From: Burkholderia pyrrocinia
GTDB taxonomy: Bacteria; Pseudomonadota; Gammaproteobacteria; Burkholderiales; Burkholderiaceae
Length of the DNA stretch: 64,000 nt
Reading direction: 5' to 3'
NCBI RefSeq assembly: GCF_018417535.1
Contig: NZ_CP070977.1
Coordinates: 2,170,001-2,234,000, forward strand
Part shown: one piece after another, positions 1 to 8,594 of the stretch
How the letters are laid out: every line of letters begins with the position of its first letter
Position numbering within the stretch: the stretch's first letter is position 1
Program-made: the position numbers and the translations under genes
Notes under the pieces: model-generated
Databases searched by the model: none
What the model saw: only the letters and a program-made list of their open reading frames with translations
Told to the model about the DNA's origin: nothing

Positions 1-2
1 GC

Positions 3-593
3 CCGGGCGACACGATCGGCGAGATCCTCGACGCGCCGGACGCCGAAGCGCTGCTCGACTGGGTCCGCCACCGCCCGTTCGTGCATGCGGAAAACGGGAT
101 GCTGCTCGTGCATGCGGGCGTGCTGCCGCAATGGGATGCCACGCTCGCGCTCGAACTCGCCGACGAACTCCAGCGCGCGCTGCGCGCGCCCGACTGGCGC
201 GACACGCTGCAGAAGCTGTACGGCAACGAGCCCAATCAATGGAGCCCGGATCTGAAGAAACGCGACCGGATGCGCGTCGCGTTCAACGCCTTCACGCGCC
301 TGCGCTTCTGCACGCCCGACGGCACCATGGAATTCAAGGCGAACGGCGGCCCGGACAGCACGCCGCCCGGTTACCTGCCGTGGTTCGACGTGCCGGGGCG
401 CCGCACGGAGGACGTGACGGTCGTGTTCGGGCACTGGGCCGCGCTCGGCTTGATGCTGCGCGAGAATGTCGTCGCGCTCGATTCGGGATGCGTGTGGGGA
501 AACCAGTTGTCGGCCGTGCGACTGACGGCCGATCCGGCGCAACGCACGGTCACGCAGGTGCAGTGCGAAGCGTGCGGTACGTCGGGCGAATGA
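3..593 (+). CDS. apaH: Diadenosine tetraphosphatase, symmetrical (3' part)
   Basis: This is the C-terminal 196 residues of ApaH, which cleaves Ap4A symmetrically into two ADP and belongs to the calcineurin-like metallophosphatase family. The frame is open from the window edge, so the 5' end lies outside. Family features visible are the metal-site segments VHAGVLPQWD and VFGHWAALG, and the central LRFCTPDGTMEFK segment. Full-length ApaH is about 280 residues, so roughly 85 residues are missing at the left edge. The neighbouring glycosyltransferase starts about 100 bp downstream and does not look co-functional. Confidence 0.93.
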   Translation, partial: PGDTIGEILDAPDAEALLDWVRHRPFVHAENGMLLVHAGVLPQWDATLALELADELQRALRAPDWRDTLQKLYGNEPNQWSPDLKKRDRMRVAFNAFTRLRFCTPDGTMEFKANGGPDSTPPGYLPWFDVPGRRTEDVTVVFGHWAALGLMLRENVVALDSGCVWGNQLSAVRLTADPAQRTVTQVQCEACGTSGE

Positions 594-621
594 GTCCCGA
601 CCATCGTACGACACACCGTGA

Positions 622-668
622 ACTTTCCGGAAAAACACCTCGACGTCGCCCGGTAAATTCCGGAAAGT
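622..668. promoter_or_regulatory. Inverted repeat with two TTCCGGAA palindromes
   Basis: Between apaH and the glycosyltransferase, ACTTTCCGG (622-630) and CCGGAAAGT (660-668) form an inverted repeat. Each arm lies in a TTCCGGAA palindrome, and the two palindromes are 33 bp apart, about three helical turns. This could be an operator for the downstream glycosyltransferase or a weak hairpin. No T-run follows, so a simple intrinsic terminator is unlikely. Confidence 0.3.
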
Positions 669-696
669 ACGCGATATCCAGACACCGAGGAAATCG

Positions 697-1695
697 ATGA
701 GCAGCTTGCCTCCCGACTTTTCTGCCGAAGCGTATTTGCTGCTGCATCTCGACGTGCGCGCAGCAGGCGTCGATCCGGCGCAGCATTACCTCGAGCACGG
801 CCGACGCGAAGGCCGCCGATACCTGCCGGCAACCTTCACCCACCGGGAAGCGCTGCCCGGCGAACCCGGATTCCAGCCGCTGCCGCTGGTCGTCATTTCT
901 TACAACCGCGGCGCGATGCTCCGGCGCGTCATCGCGTCGTACCGACGCCAGAGCGTGCCCGTGGAGATCATTGTCCACGACAACGGCAGCAACGATCCCG
1001 AAACGCTGCACGTGCTCGACGAACTCGCGCACGATCGAATCCGCGTGTTCAGGCGGGCACCCATTTCGGACGCCAACGAACTGAATCTCGTCGATGAAAC
1101 CGTATCCGCGGTGTTTTCGTCCCGGGAGCCGGGCCCGTACATCGTGACGGACTGCGATATCGACCTCGCCGAATCGAGCCCCGATGCGATCGCAGTCTAT
1201 CTCGAACTGTTGAACGCGTTTTCGGACATCGAGTGCGTCGGGCCGATGCTGAGAATCGACGACATCCGGAAAAGCTATCCGCTCTTCGGGCGCGTGATGA
1301 ATCGCCATATCAGCCAGTTCTGGCACCAGCGTCCCGAGATCCGCATGATTGGCGGCCGGGAGATCGCGCATCTCCGTGCGCCGATCGACACAACCTTTGC
1401 CGTGCATCGCTCCGCCCAGCCGTTCCGGCGCCTGAAGTCGGGCATGCGCGTGTATACGCCGTTCGATGGCCGACATCTCGACTGGTATCCGCACGAGCAG
1501 CAGAACGACGACCGTCCCGTGTCGGATGTCTACCAGCGTGCATCGTCGCCGGAGATTTCTCACTGGGACAATCACGCGTACCTGAGCGCGTATTCGTCCG
1601 AACTACCGGAATACGACGACTATGTCGTCGTCAGGCGACACGCGTCCGGGGCACTCGAGATCGATACGCAGCGCATCGCCGACCATCCCGACTGA
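697..1695 (+). CDS. GT2-like glycosyltransferase with N-terminal HYxxxGxxEGR module
   Basis: A 332-residue protein. Residues 65-71 (VVISYNR) and 94-100 (HDNGSND) resemble the nucleotide-sugar binding start of GT-A fold family 2 glycosyltransferases, and 150-156 (VTDCDID) contains a DxD-like metal motif. Residues 9-41 match the pattern YL...DV..AG..P..HY...G..EGR, found at the N-terminus of some bacterial glycosyltransferases and polysaccharide proteins. There is no signal peptide or membrane segment, so it probably acts in the cytoplasm on a glycan or glycoprotein. A GAGG ribosome binding site lies just before the ATG. It is a single gene with no polysaccharide cluster around it. The sugar donor and acceptor cannot be told from the sequence. 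Confidence 0.65.
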   Translation: MSSLPPDFSAEAYLLLHLDVRAAGVDPAQHYLEHGRREGRRYLPATFTHREALPGEPGFQPLPLVVISYNRGAMLRRVIASYRRQSVPVEIIVHDNGSNDPETLHVLDELAHDRIRVFRRAPISDANELNLVDETVSAVFSSREPGPYIVTDCDIDLAESSPDAIAVYLELLNAFSDIECVGPMLRIDDIRKSYPLFGRVMNRHISQFWHQRPEIRMIGGREIAHLRAPIDTTFAVHRSAQPFRRLKSGMRVYTPFDGRHLDWYPHEQQNDDRPVSDVYQRASSPEISHWDNHAYLSAYSSELPEYDDYVVVRRHASGALEIDTQRIADHPD

Positions 1696-1729
1696 CCGCC
1701 TCGGAGTGGGCACGCCGCACGCAAGCGCC

Positions 1730-2587
1730 TCACCCCTCGCGCCCCGGCACCGGCTCGTCGGCCGCCCCGTCGCCTGACGCGCCGGCGCCGAGCTCGGTCG
1801 CCGGATACGCATGCATCGCCAGCTCCGCGAGCGACTCGGCCGACGGCTTGCCGACCTTCTGCTGCAGCGTCGCGAGCGCGGCCGCGATCGCGTCGCGCGC
1901 CGCGGCGGACATCGCGCGCCGGTCGCCGCCCGGCGCGATCGGTTCGCACACGTACAGGTGCGCGACGAGCGGGCCGCCGCGCAGCACCATGTCGAGCGAC
2001 TTGCCGAGCGACAACTCGCCCGTGTAGGCCGGCGCGACCGACTGCCGCCGCTGCGCGTCCTCGTACATCAGGCAGATCGGCTGCACCGCGCAGCCGGCCG
2101 ATACCGCGGCCTGGAACAGGTTCGCATGAAACGGCAACAGATCCTGCCCGTCGGACGTCGTCCCTTCCGGAAACACGCACATCACGCCGCCGTTGCGCAG
2201 GCGCTCGGCCATCTCGTGCATGATCCGCATCGCCTCGGTGCGCTTCTCGCGCTGCAGGAACACGGTGTCGAGCTTCTCGGCGAGCCAGCCGACGACCGGC
2301 CACTGCCGCACCTCGGCCTTCGACACGAACGGCGTCGGCCGCCACGCGTTGACCGCGTAGATGTCGAGCCACGACACGTGGTTGCCGACGACGAGCGCGC
2401 TCGCGTCGAGCCGCGCGCCGTCGTTGTGGACGACGACGCGCATCCCGCAGATCCGCAGCATCTTGAGCGACCAGCGGCGCGTCATCTCGGCGCGGCGCGC
2501 GGGCGTGACGTGCGAAAAACGCAGCGCGACGGTCACCATGCCGCGCAACAGGTGAAAGACGAGACGCAGCTTGCGAAAGACGGTCAT
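1730..2587 (-). CDS. plsC: 1-acyl-sn-glycerol-3-phosphate acyltransferase
   Basis: A 285-residue membrane-associated acyltransferase that adds the second acyl chain to lysophosphatidic acid in phospholipid synthesis. Motif I, HX4D, is seen as NHVSWLD at residues 69-75, and motif III as FPEGT at 139-143. A hydrophobic N-terminal segment (about residues 5-25) is the likely membrane anchor. It starts 19 bp after the pyrC' stop and ends the yqgE-ruvX-pyrR-pyrB-pyrC' cluster on the same strand, so it is probably co-transcribed. Family membership is clear; whether it is the main or an accessory PlsC is not. Confidence 0.9.
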   Translation of the reverse strand: MTVFRKLRLVFHLLRGMVTVALRFSHVTPARRAEMTRRWSLKMLRICGMRVVVHNDGARLDASALVVGNHVSWLDIYAVNAWRPTPFVSKAEVRQWPVVGWLAEKLDTVFLQREKRTEAMRIMHEMAERLRNGGVMCVFPEGTTSDGQDLLPFHANLFQAAVSAGCAVQPICLMYEDAQRRQSVAPAYTGELSLGKSLDMVLRGGPLVAHLYVCEPIAPGGDRRAMSAAARDAIAAALATLQQKVGKPSAESLAELAMHAYPATELGAGASGDGAADEPVPGREG

Positions 2588-2606
2588 GGCGAGGGTCCGG
2601 CGTGGT

Positions 2607-3896
2607 TCAGTGGCGCTCGAACGCGATCTGTCCGGCGACGAGCGTCGTACGCACGCAGGCGGGCAGTTCGTAGCCGAGGAACGGCGAGTTGTGGCCCTGG
2701 CTCTTCAGCGCGCGCGGCTCGACGCGCCAGTGCGCGCGCGGGTCGAACACGCACAGGTCGGCCGCGCCGCCTTCGGCCAGCCGGCCCGCCGGCAGCTTCA
2801 GCACGTCGGCCGGCGCGGACGTGATGCGGCGCAGCGCCTGCGCGAGCGGCGTGCGCGTCTCGTCGGCCCACTTCAGCGTCAGCGACAGCAGCAGCTCGAG
2901 CCCCGTCGCGCCGGGCGTCGCTTCGCCGAACGGCAGCAGCTTCTCGTCGTCGTCGACGGGCGTGTGGTCGGAGCAGATCGCATCGATCGTGCCGTCGGCG
3001 AGCGCCACGCGGATCGCTTCGCGGTCGCGCTCGCTGCGCAGCGGCGGGTCGAGCCGGAACTGCGAATCGAAATAGCCGATGTCGACGTCGATCAGGTGCA
3101 GGTGGTTCACGCCGACGTCGCAGGTCACGGGCAGCCCCTCGGCCTTCGCCGCGCGCACGAGCGCGAGGCCCGCCGCCGACGACAGCCGCGCGAGGTGTAC
3201 GCGCGCGCCCGTCACGCGCATCAGTTCGAAGATCGTGTGCAGCGCGATCGTCTCGGCCGCGACCGGCACGCCGGACAGCCCGAGCCGCGACGCGAGCGCA
3301 CCGCTCGCGGCGACGCCGCCGCGGCCGATGAACGCGTCGAGCGGGCGCAGCCACGTGGTGTAGCCATAGGTGCTCGCGTACTGCAGCGCGCGCAGCAGCA
3401 CCTGCGTGTCGCGCACCGGCACGTTCGCATGCGTGAAGCCGACGCAGCCGGACTCGGTCAGCGCGACCATTTCGGTGATCACCTCACCCTTGAGGCCGAC
3501 CGTCAGCGCGCCGAGCGGATGAACGTTCGCCTGGTGCAGGTTGCGCGCGCGGTACTTGAGCATCTCGACGAGGCCCGGCTCGTCGAGCACGGGATCGGTG
3601 TCCGGCGGGCACACGAGGGTCGTGACGCCGCCCGCGACGGCCGCGGCCATCTCGGATGCGAGCGTCGCCTTGTGCTCGTAGCCGGGCTCGCGCAGCCGCG
3701 CGCACAGGTCGACGAGACCGGGCGCGACGATCAGGCCCGACGCGTCGATGGTCTTCGCGGCGTTGAAATCGGCCGGTGCCGCCGTGCCGGCCTCGGCGAT
3801 CGCGGCGATCTTGCCGGCCGCGACGAATACGTCGGCCTGCCGCTCGGTGCCGGCGACCGGGTCGATCAGCGTGCCGCCTTTGATATGAATCTTCAT
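2607..3896 (-). CDS. pyrC': Dihydroorotase-like protein PyrC' (probably catalytically inactive)
   Basis: A 429-residue amidohydrolase-fold protein next to pyrB. In active dihydroorotases a VDxHxHxREPG motif supplies two metal-binding histidines. Here residues 62-72 read VDLCARLREPG, so both histidines are replaced (Cys65 and Arg67), although Arg69 and the following EPG remain. A later Asp-His pair (ICSDHTP) is kept. This pattern matches the non-catalytic PyrC' (PyrX) known in Pseudomonas, which is structural for the aspartate carbamoyltransferase holoenzyme. I infer the same role here, which requires an active PyrC elsewhere in the genome. The start ATG lies 52 bp after pyrB. Confidence 0.9.
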   Translation of the reverse strand: MKIHIKGGTLIDPVAGTERQADVFVAAGKIAAIAEAGTAAPADFNAAKTIDASGLIVAPGLVDLCARLREPGYEHKATLASEMAAAVAGGVTTLVCPPDTDPVLDEPGLVEMLKYRARNLHQANVHPLGALTVGLKGEVITEMVALTESGCVGFTHANVPVRDTQVLLRALQYASTYGYTTWLRPLDAFIGRGGVAASGALASRLGLSGVPVAAETIALHTIFELMRVTGARVHLARLSSAAGLALVRAAKAEGLPVTCDVGVNHLHLIDVDIGYFDSQFRLDPPLRSERDREAIRVALADGTIDAICSDHTPVDDDEKLLPFGEATPGATGLELLLSLTLKWADETRTPLAQALRRITSAPADVLKLPAGRLAEGGAADLCVFDPRAHWRVEPRALKSQGHNSPFLGYELPACVRTTLVAGQIAFERH

Positions 3897-3948
3897 GCGC
3901 TGTCTGTGAATGCGTTGATTGCGTGAATAGGGATGCGCGAAAGCGGGC

Positions 3949-4980
3949 TCAGTCGCTGGTGCCGGCGACGATGCCCATCACCGCCATCCGCACGGCGATG
4001 CCGAACGTGACCTGGTTGAGGATCACCGACTGCGGACCGTCGGCGACCTGCGAGTCGATCTCGACGCCGCGGTTCATCGGGCCCGGGTGCATCACGATCG
4101 CGTCGGGCGCGGCGAGCGCGAGGCGCTCGGGCGTCAGGCCCCAGGTCTTGAAGTATTCCTGCGCGGACGGCAGCAGCGCGCCGCTCATCCGCTCGTTCTG
4201 CAGACGCAGCATGATGATCACGTCGACGCCCTTCAACCCTTCGTCGAGGTTGTGGAACACCTTCACGCCCATCTGCTCGAGGCCGCCCGGCAGCAGCGTG
4301 CGCGGGCCGATCGCGCGCACTTCCGGCACGCCGAGCGTGGTGAGCGCGTGAATGTCCGAGCGCGCGACGCGCGAATGGAGGATGTCGCCGACGATCGCCA
4401 CGCGCAGCTTCGTGAAGTCGCGCTTGTAGTGACGGATCGTGTACATGTCGAGCAGGCCCTGCGTCGGGTGCGCATGGCGACCGTCGCCGGCGTTGATCAC
4501 GTGCACGTGCGGCGCGCAGTGCTCGGCGATCAGGTACGGCGCGCCGCTCGATGCGTGGCGCACGACGAACAGGTCGGCATGCATCGCCGACAGGTTGTTG
4601 ATCGTGTCGAGCAGCGATTCGCCCTTGCTCGTCGACGATGCATTGATGTTCAGGTTCAGCACGTCGGCCGACAGGCGCGTCGCGGCGATCTCGAAGGTCG
4701 TGCGCGTGCGCGTCGAGTTCTCGAAGAACAGGTTGAAGACGGACTTGCCGCGCAGCAGCGGCACCTTCTTCACTTCACGGTCCGTCACGCTGACGAACTG
4801 CTCGGCCGTATCGAGGATGTGGTTCACGATCGAGCGCGGCAGGCCCTCGATCGACAGCAGGTGCTTCAGCTCGCCGTTTTTCGTGAGCTGCGGGTTGCCC
4901 TTCAGGAAACCGTAGCGGAACCGGTCGGGGCTCGCGGCCGCAGCGGGATTGCCGGTGCGGCCAGTGGTGTCGGTGGTCAT
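3949..4980 (-). CDS. pyrB: Aspartate carbamoyltransferase, catalytic chain
   Basis: A 343-residue enzyme that condenses carbamoyl phosphate and aspartate in the first committed step of pyrimidine synthesis. The carbamoyl phosphate site FFENSTRTR is at residues 85-93, and the HPTQ and HPGPMNRG segments are also present. An N-terminal extension of about 25 residues, compared with the E. coli chain, is typical of the class A enzymes that pair with a PyrC-like subunit. No pyrI-type regulatory chain lies nearby, in agreement with the pyrBC' type. It sits between pyrR and pyrC' on the same strand. Confidence 0.97.
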   Translation of the reverse strand: MTTDTTGRTGNPAAAASPDRFRYGFLKGNPQLTKNGELKHLLSIEGLPRSIVNHILDTAEQFVSVTDREVKKVPLLRGKSVFNLFFENSTRTRTTFEIAATRLSADVLNLNINASSTSKGESLLDTINNLSAMHADLFVVRHASSGAPYLIAEHCAPHVHVINAGDGRHAHPTQGLLDMYTIRHYKRDFTKLRVAIVGDILHSRVARSDIHALTTLGVPEVRAIGPRTLLPGGLEQMGVKVFHNLDEGLKGVDVIIMLRLQNERMSGALLPSAQEYFKTWGLTPERLALAAPDAIVMHPGPMNRGVEIDSQVADGPQSVILNQVTFGIAVRMAVMGIVAGTSD

Positions 4981-5006
4981 GGTGTGCGTGATTCCAACTA
5001 TGCAAA

Positions 5007-5033
5007 CGGGCCGCGGTGCAAACCAGCGGCCCG
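5007..5033 (-). promoter_or_regulatory. Intercistronic hairpin between pyrR and pyrB
   Basis: On the minus strand the pyrR-pyrB gap holds a perfect 8-bp stem CGGGCCGC/GCGGCCCG around an 11-nt loop, followed by only three T residues. It could be a PyrR-responsive attenuator or an mRNA processing and stability element. The short T-run makes a strong intrinsic terminator doubtful. Confidence 0.4.
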
Positions 5034-5054
5034 GGATACGGTTTTGCGTGTCGT

Positions 5055-5570
5055 TCAGGCGCCGTGCGCCTCGACGCGCAGCGTGAACTGCGCGTCATCG
5101 TCGCGCGCGAGCACGAGCGTCGCGCCGGCCGGCACGTCGAGCGCGCCGCCCGCGAAGCGCGCGGCGACCGGCAGCTCGCGGCCGCCGCGGTCGGCAAGCA
5201 CCGCGAGCTCGACCGCGGCCGGACGGCCGTAGTCGAACAGCTCGTTGAGCGCCGCGCGCACGGTGCGCCCGGTGTACAGCACGTCGTCGACGAGCACGAT
5301 GCGCGCGCCGTCGACATCGAACGGCAGCGACGTCGGGCTGGCCTGGCTGTGCAGCCCCTTCTTCGCGTAGTCGTCGCGATGCAGCGCGACGTTCACGACG
5401 CCGAACGCCGGCGCGCCGAGATCGCGCGCGAGGCGCTCGGCGAGCCACGCGCCGCCGCTGTAGATGCCGGCGAGCCGCGGGCCGCCCGGTTCGGCGAAAG
5501 CCGTACCGTACGCGGCGCGAATCTGGTCGAGCAGGACGCGGTAAAGCGCGTCGGCGTCAATGGGGCTCAT
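5055..5570 (-). CDS. pyrR: Bifunctional pyr operon regulator / uracil phosphoribosyltransferase
   Basis: A 171-residue PRTase-fold protein. The PRPP-binding loop [12 protein letters not shown] is at residues 92-103, the classic PyrR signature. In Bacillus, PyrR binds pyr mRNA to control attenuation and also makes UMP from uracil and PRPP. The chosen ATG (5570-5568) gives the usual family start [10 protein letters not shown]; an in-frame extension to 5624 would overlap ruvX by a further 54 bases and is unlikely. It overlaps the 3' end of ruvX by 14 bp, which suggests translational coupling, and lies 74 bp before pyrB. Confidence 0.92.
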   Translation of the reverse strand: MSPIDADALYRVLLDQIRAAYGTAFAEPGGPRLAGIYSGGAWLAERLARDLGAPAFGVVNVALHRDDYAKKGLHSQASPTSLPFDVDGARIVLVDDVLYTGRTVRAALNELFDYGRPAAVELAVLADRGGRELPVAARFAGGALDVPAGATLVLARDDDAQFTLRVEAHGA

Positions 5571-6006
5571 GGTCGGACAATTGATCGAGATACTGTTGAA
5601 GGATGACGCGCGCGGCCTCCGCATCGAGCATCTCGGCGCGTGCGCGGCCGCGCACGTTGCGCTCGCGCAGCCCGGCCTCGGCCTCGACCGACGAATAGCG
5701 CTCGTCGACCCAGGTGACGGGCAACCCGAAGCGGCCGTTCAACTGGTTGCCGAAGCGCTTCGCCTGCTGCGTCATGTCGTGCGGCGTGCCGTCCGGATGC
5801 ATCGGCAGGCCGACGACGAGCGCGTCCGGCCGCCATTCGGCCAGCAGGTCGCCGACCGCCTTGAAGCGGTGCTCGCGATTCAGGTTCTGGATCACGACGA
5901 GCGCACGGGCCGAGCGCGTCAGCGCATTGCCGATCGCGACCCCGATTCGCTTTTCGCCGTAGTCGAACGCCAGGAGCGTCGCATCGCGCGCGCTCGCGCC
6001 ACTCAT
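5557..6006 (-). CDS. ruvX: Holliday junction resolvase-like YqgF/RuvX
   Basis: A 149-residue RNase H-fold protein. It shows the family motif [13 protein letters not shown] near residues 14-26, a hydrophobic strand followed by VVGLP in the middle, and DERYSS with a conserved Asp late in the chain. Family members act in pre-16S rRNA 5' end processing and have been proposed as Holliday junction resolvases. Its ATG overlaps the yqgE stop codon as ATGA, and its own end overlaps pyrR by 14 bp. An in-frame extension upstream would run antiparallel through yqgE's frame and was not used. Confidence 0.93.
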   Translation of the reverse strand: MSGASARDATLLAFDYGEKRIGVAIGNALTRSARALVVIQNLNREHRFKAVGDLLAEWRPDALVVGLPMHPDGTPHDMTQQAKRFGNQLNGRFGLPVTWVDERYSSVEAEAGLRERNVRGRARAEMLDAEAARVILQQYLDQLSDHEPH

Positions 6007-6581
6007 GCGTGCCCTGCTTCGCCGGACAGCATCGACGAGCTGACGCCGAGCAGGCCCAGTGCGGCTTCGAAGCGCTCCTCGGCCGGCGTGTCGAACACGA
6101 TGCGCGGATCGGCGGCCACGGTCAGCCAGCCGTTGCGGGAAATTTCTTCCTCGAGCTGCCCTGCGCCCCAGCCCGCATGGCCGAGCGTCAGCAGGAAGCG
6201 CTTCGGGCCGGTGCCCGTCGCGACCGCCTCGAGCACGTCCTTCGACGTCGTCATCTCCAGCCCGCCGTCGACGGACATCGACGAGTTGTAGCTCGCGCCC
6301 TCGACCGGCTCGTGCAGCACGAAGCCGCGCTCGGTCTGGACCGGGCCGCCGAAGTACACCGGGATGTGCAGCAGCGGCTCGATATCGAGCTTCAGGTCGA
6401 TGCGGTTGAACAGCGATTCGAGGTCGATGTCGGTGGGACGGTTGATGACGAGGCCGAGCGCACCGCGCTCGCTGTGATCGCAAAGATAGACCACCGTTCC
6501 CGAGAACGTCGGATCGGCCATGTTCGGCATGGCGATCAGGAACTGGTTGGTGAGATTGATGCGATCGGAAGGCTTTGACAT
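6003..6581 (-). CDS. yqgE: YqgE/AlgH family protein (UPF0301)
   Basis: A 192-residue protein with the UPF0301 features [15 protein letters not shown] near the N-terminus, [10 protein letters not shown] around residue 55, and the later [15 protein letters not shown] segment. The biochemical role is not settled; in Pseudomonas aeruginosa AlgH was linked to alginate regulation. The ATG at 6581 gives the usual start [13 protein letters not shown]; a 22-residue in-frame extension has no family support. It is the first gene of the cluster running to plsC. The 180 bp upstream to the next gene holds no ORF and probably the promoter. Confidence 0.93.
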   Translation of the reverse strand: MSKPSDRINLTNQFLIAMPNMADPTFSGTVVYLCDHSERGALGLVINRPTDIDLESLFNRIDLKLDIEPLLHIPVYFGGPVQTERGFVLHEPVEGASYNSSMSVDGGLEMTTSKDVLEAVATGTGPKRFLLTLGHAGWGAGQLEEEISRNGWLTVAADPRIVFDTPAEERFEAALGLLGVSSSMLSGEAGHA

Positions 6582-6763
6582 GGTTTGAATATTAGCAAAG
6601 ACGCCGCGACCTGACCGGGCCGCGATCAACAAGCAACGCCGCGCCACGCTGGCAACGGCGCGCGCGGATCACACGGCACTCTAACACGCGCACGGGCACT
6701 GTCGGCAGCGTGTTGCAGGCCCGCGCGGCAAGGGGCGCAGCCGCGTGTCCGTTCCCTTGTTCG

Positions 6764-8071
6764 TCAGGTCCGGCCGAGCGCCGCGCCAAGCGCTTCAGAC
6801 GCCGCGGTCAGGTCCGGCGGCGCGACGCCGGCCGCGATCTTCAGCAGCGCCGCGCGCAACATGTCGGACGCGTGACCGTGCGCATCGAGGCCGCCGTCGG
6901 CGAGCGGCACGCCGTGCGCCGCGCGGCGCCACGCAAGGCCGAGCGTGTCGGCCAGCAGCGCCGCGTGGCCGAGCCCGAGCGCGCACGCGGCGGTACCGAC
7001 CCGGTAGGCGGCGCCGGACGCGTGCCACGCGGCACCCGGGTCGGCCGCGGCCGGATCGGCCGCGAGGTCGGCCATCGACGCATCGGCGGTCTGCAGGAAA
7101 TCCTCATATGCATGCGCATTGACGGTCACGACGCCGAGCGCGCGGGTCGGCGCGGTGGCGACCGCGTCGTGCTCGGCCCGCGCGGCATCGGCCTCCCACA
7201 GCGCTTCGGACGCAGGCGTGCCGGCGACGTGCCAGTCGACCGTCAGCCCGTAGTCGTGCAGCACGTCGACGAGCGCGACGTCCTCGGCCGCGGCGCCGAA
7301 CAGCGCCAAATCGCGCCACAACAGCGCGACCGTCTCGCGCACGAGCTCGGGCGGCGCGCTGCGCCGGCCCTGTGCATGCTCGCCGAGCAGCAGGTTCGTC
7401 CGCGCGAGAAAGCGCTTCAGTTCGGGCGCGCCGCTTGCACGCAGCGCGCGCAGGCACGCGGCCGCGAGCCGCCAGAAATCGTATGGTCCGTCGCCGGCCA
7501 GCGCGGCCTGCATCGCATCGAGTTCGTCGAGCGCCGCGTCGGGCGCGCCGTGCTGCGCACGCAGCACGCCGAGCAGCGCCTGCTCGTAGCGGGCGCGTAC
7601 CCGGGTCGCGAACGCATCGGGCAGCACACGCAGCGTGGCCGGCGGCACCGCGCGGCCGACGAGCGCGAGCGCGTCGAGCGGCGCGCTTGCGCGCAGATCG
7701 GCGGCGCTTTGCGCACGCAATGCACGGAAATGGTCGAAGAGAACGGGCGAGCAGGCGAGCTCGCGCAGGTTGTGGCGGCCGACCGCCGCGCGGAAATCGC
7801 GCAGCGCGGCACGCCAGCCGGCCGAAGTCGGCTCGGCGGCGGCGAGCGACGCGGCGGCCGACAGTTGCCCGGCGAAACGCGCGGCCGACAGCCAGCCGGC
7901 TTCCGCCAGTACGGCCGCCGCAGCGGACAGCGGCGCGGCCGCGTCATCGCGCCGCTCGAATGCTTCGGCGGCCGCCGCAAGCCACGCGTCGGCCGCGCGC
8001 ACGGCCCCGCCGCGCGGGTTGGGCAGTGCGTCAGGGAGGGGAACGTTCGCCGGATCGGCCGTCATGGACAC
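6764..8071 (-). CDS. Alanine-rich orphan, FimL/ChpA N-terminus-like
   Basis: A 435-residue, very Ala-rich, helix-predicted cytoplasmic protein. I do not recognise it securely. The segment ELKRFLARTNLLLGEHAQGR (about residues 230-250) and the overall helical layout recall the N-terminal non-catalytic region of the pilus chemotaxis kinase ChpA/PilL and its stand-alone relative FimL. No Hpt active-site histidine motif or kinase domain is seen. In some relatives (from memory, Ralstonia) a pil-chp chemotaxis cluster sits beside rubredoxin, so this may be a relic of that cluster. It follows rubredoxin by about 100 bp on the same strand. Confidence 0.45.
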   Translation of the reverse strand: MSMTADPANVPLPDALPNPRGGAVRAADAWLAAAAEAFERRDDAAAPLSAAAAVLAEAGWLSAARFAGQLSAAASLAAAEPTSAGWRAALRDFRAAVGRHNLRELACSPVLFDHFRALRAQSAADLRASAPLDALALVGRAVPPATLRVLPDAFATRVRARYEQALLGVLRAQHGAPDAALDELDAMQAALAGDGPYDFWRLAAACLRALRASGAPELKRFLARTNLLLGEHAQGRRSAPPELVRETVALLWRDLALFGAAAEDVALVDVLHDYGLTVDWHVAGTPASEALWEADAARAEHDAVATAPTRALGVVTVNAHAYEDFLQTADASMADLAADPAAADPGAAWHASGAAYRVGTAACALGLGHAALLADTLGLAWRRAAHGVPLADGGLDAHGHASDMLRAALLKIAAGVAPPDLTAASEALGAALGRT

Positions 8072-8169
8072 GCGCGCCTGTCATCGTCAAGCCGCTCGCG
8101 CGAACCTCGGCGCGCGAGCGCCGGGCCGATGCGAGGCCGGAGCGGGGTGTCCGTAGGCCAAAGGTCCGG

Positions 8170-8340
8170 TCAGATCTGGACCATCTCGAAGTCTTCCTTG
8201 CGGGCGCCGCATTCGGGACACGTCCAGTTGATCGGGACGTCTTCCCAGCGCGTGCCCGGGGCAATGCCCTCTTCCGGCAGCCCGGCTTCTTCGTCGTAAA
8301 TCCAGCCACAAATCAGGCACATCCAGCTCTTGTATTCCAT
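8170..8340 (-). CDS. rubA: Rubredoxin
   Basis: A 56-residue iron protein, too short for many ORF filters. Two CxxC-type clusters, CLICG (Cys8 and Cys11) and CPECG (Cys41 and Cys44), supply the four cysteine ligands of a single Fe. The aromatic core residues WIYD and GTRWEDVP are typical of the family. It is a small one-electron carrier in the cytoplasm. It is divergent from thiD, with a 254-bp spacer that must hold both promoters, and is followed by the FimL-like orphan. Confidence 0.97.
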   Translation of the reverse strand: MEYKSWMCLICGWIYDEEAGLPEEGIAPGTRWEDVPINWTCPECGARKEDFEMVQI

Positions 8341-8594
8341 CTTAAGCCGCGTCGGGAAAGTCGGTAAATTCGGGAGCCATGATGGTACCGTGTCGGGGCC
8401 GGACTGCCTAGCAATCGCGCTGGAGTACGGCGACTACGTTGCGCTGCGCTAAAAAATCCGTCGTGCGGGCCGGATTCCGCCGCATAATGACTGAAAAGTG
8501 CGGCCTGCCGGGCAACACAGGGCCGAAAAAGCCCATTTCGCCTCGCCGTCCGCATCTCCGTCGCTTTCCCGTTTTTCTCTTGCCCCATTTTTAC

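Noticed and set aside
8341-8594. Possible TPP riboswitch before thiD
   Set aside because: The conserved THI-box segments were not found in the spacer.
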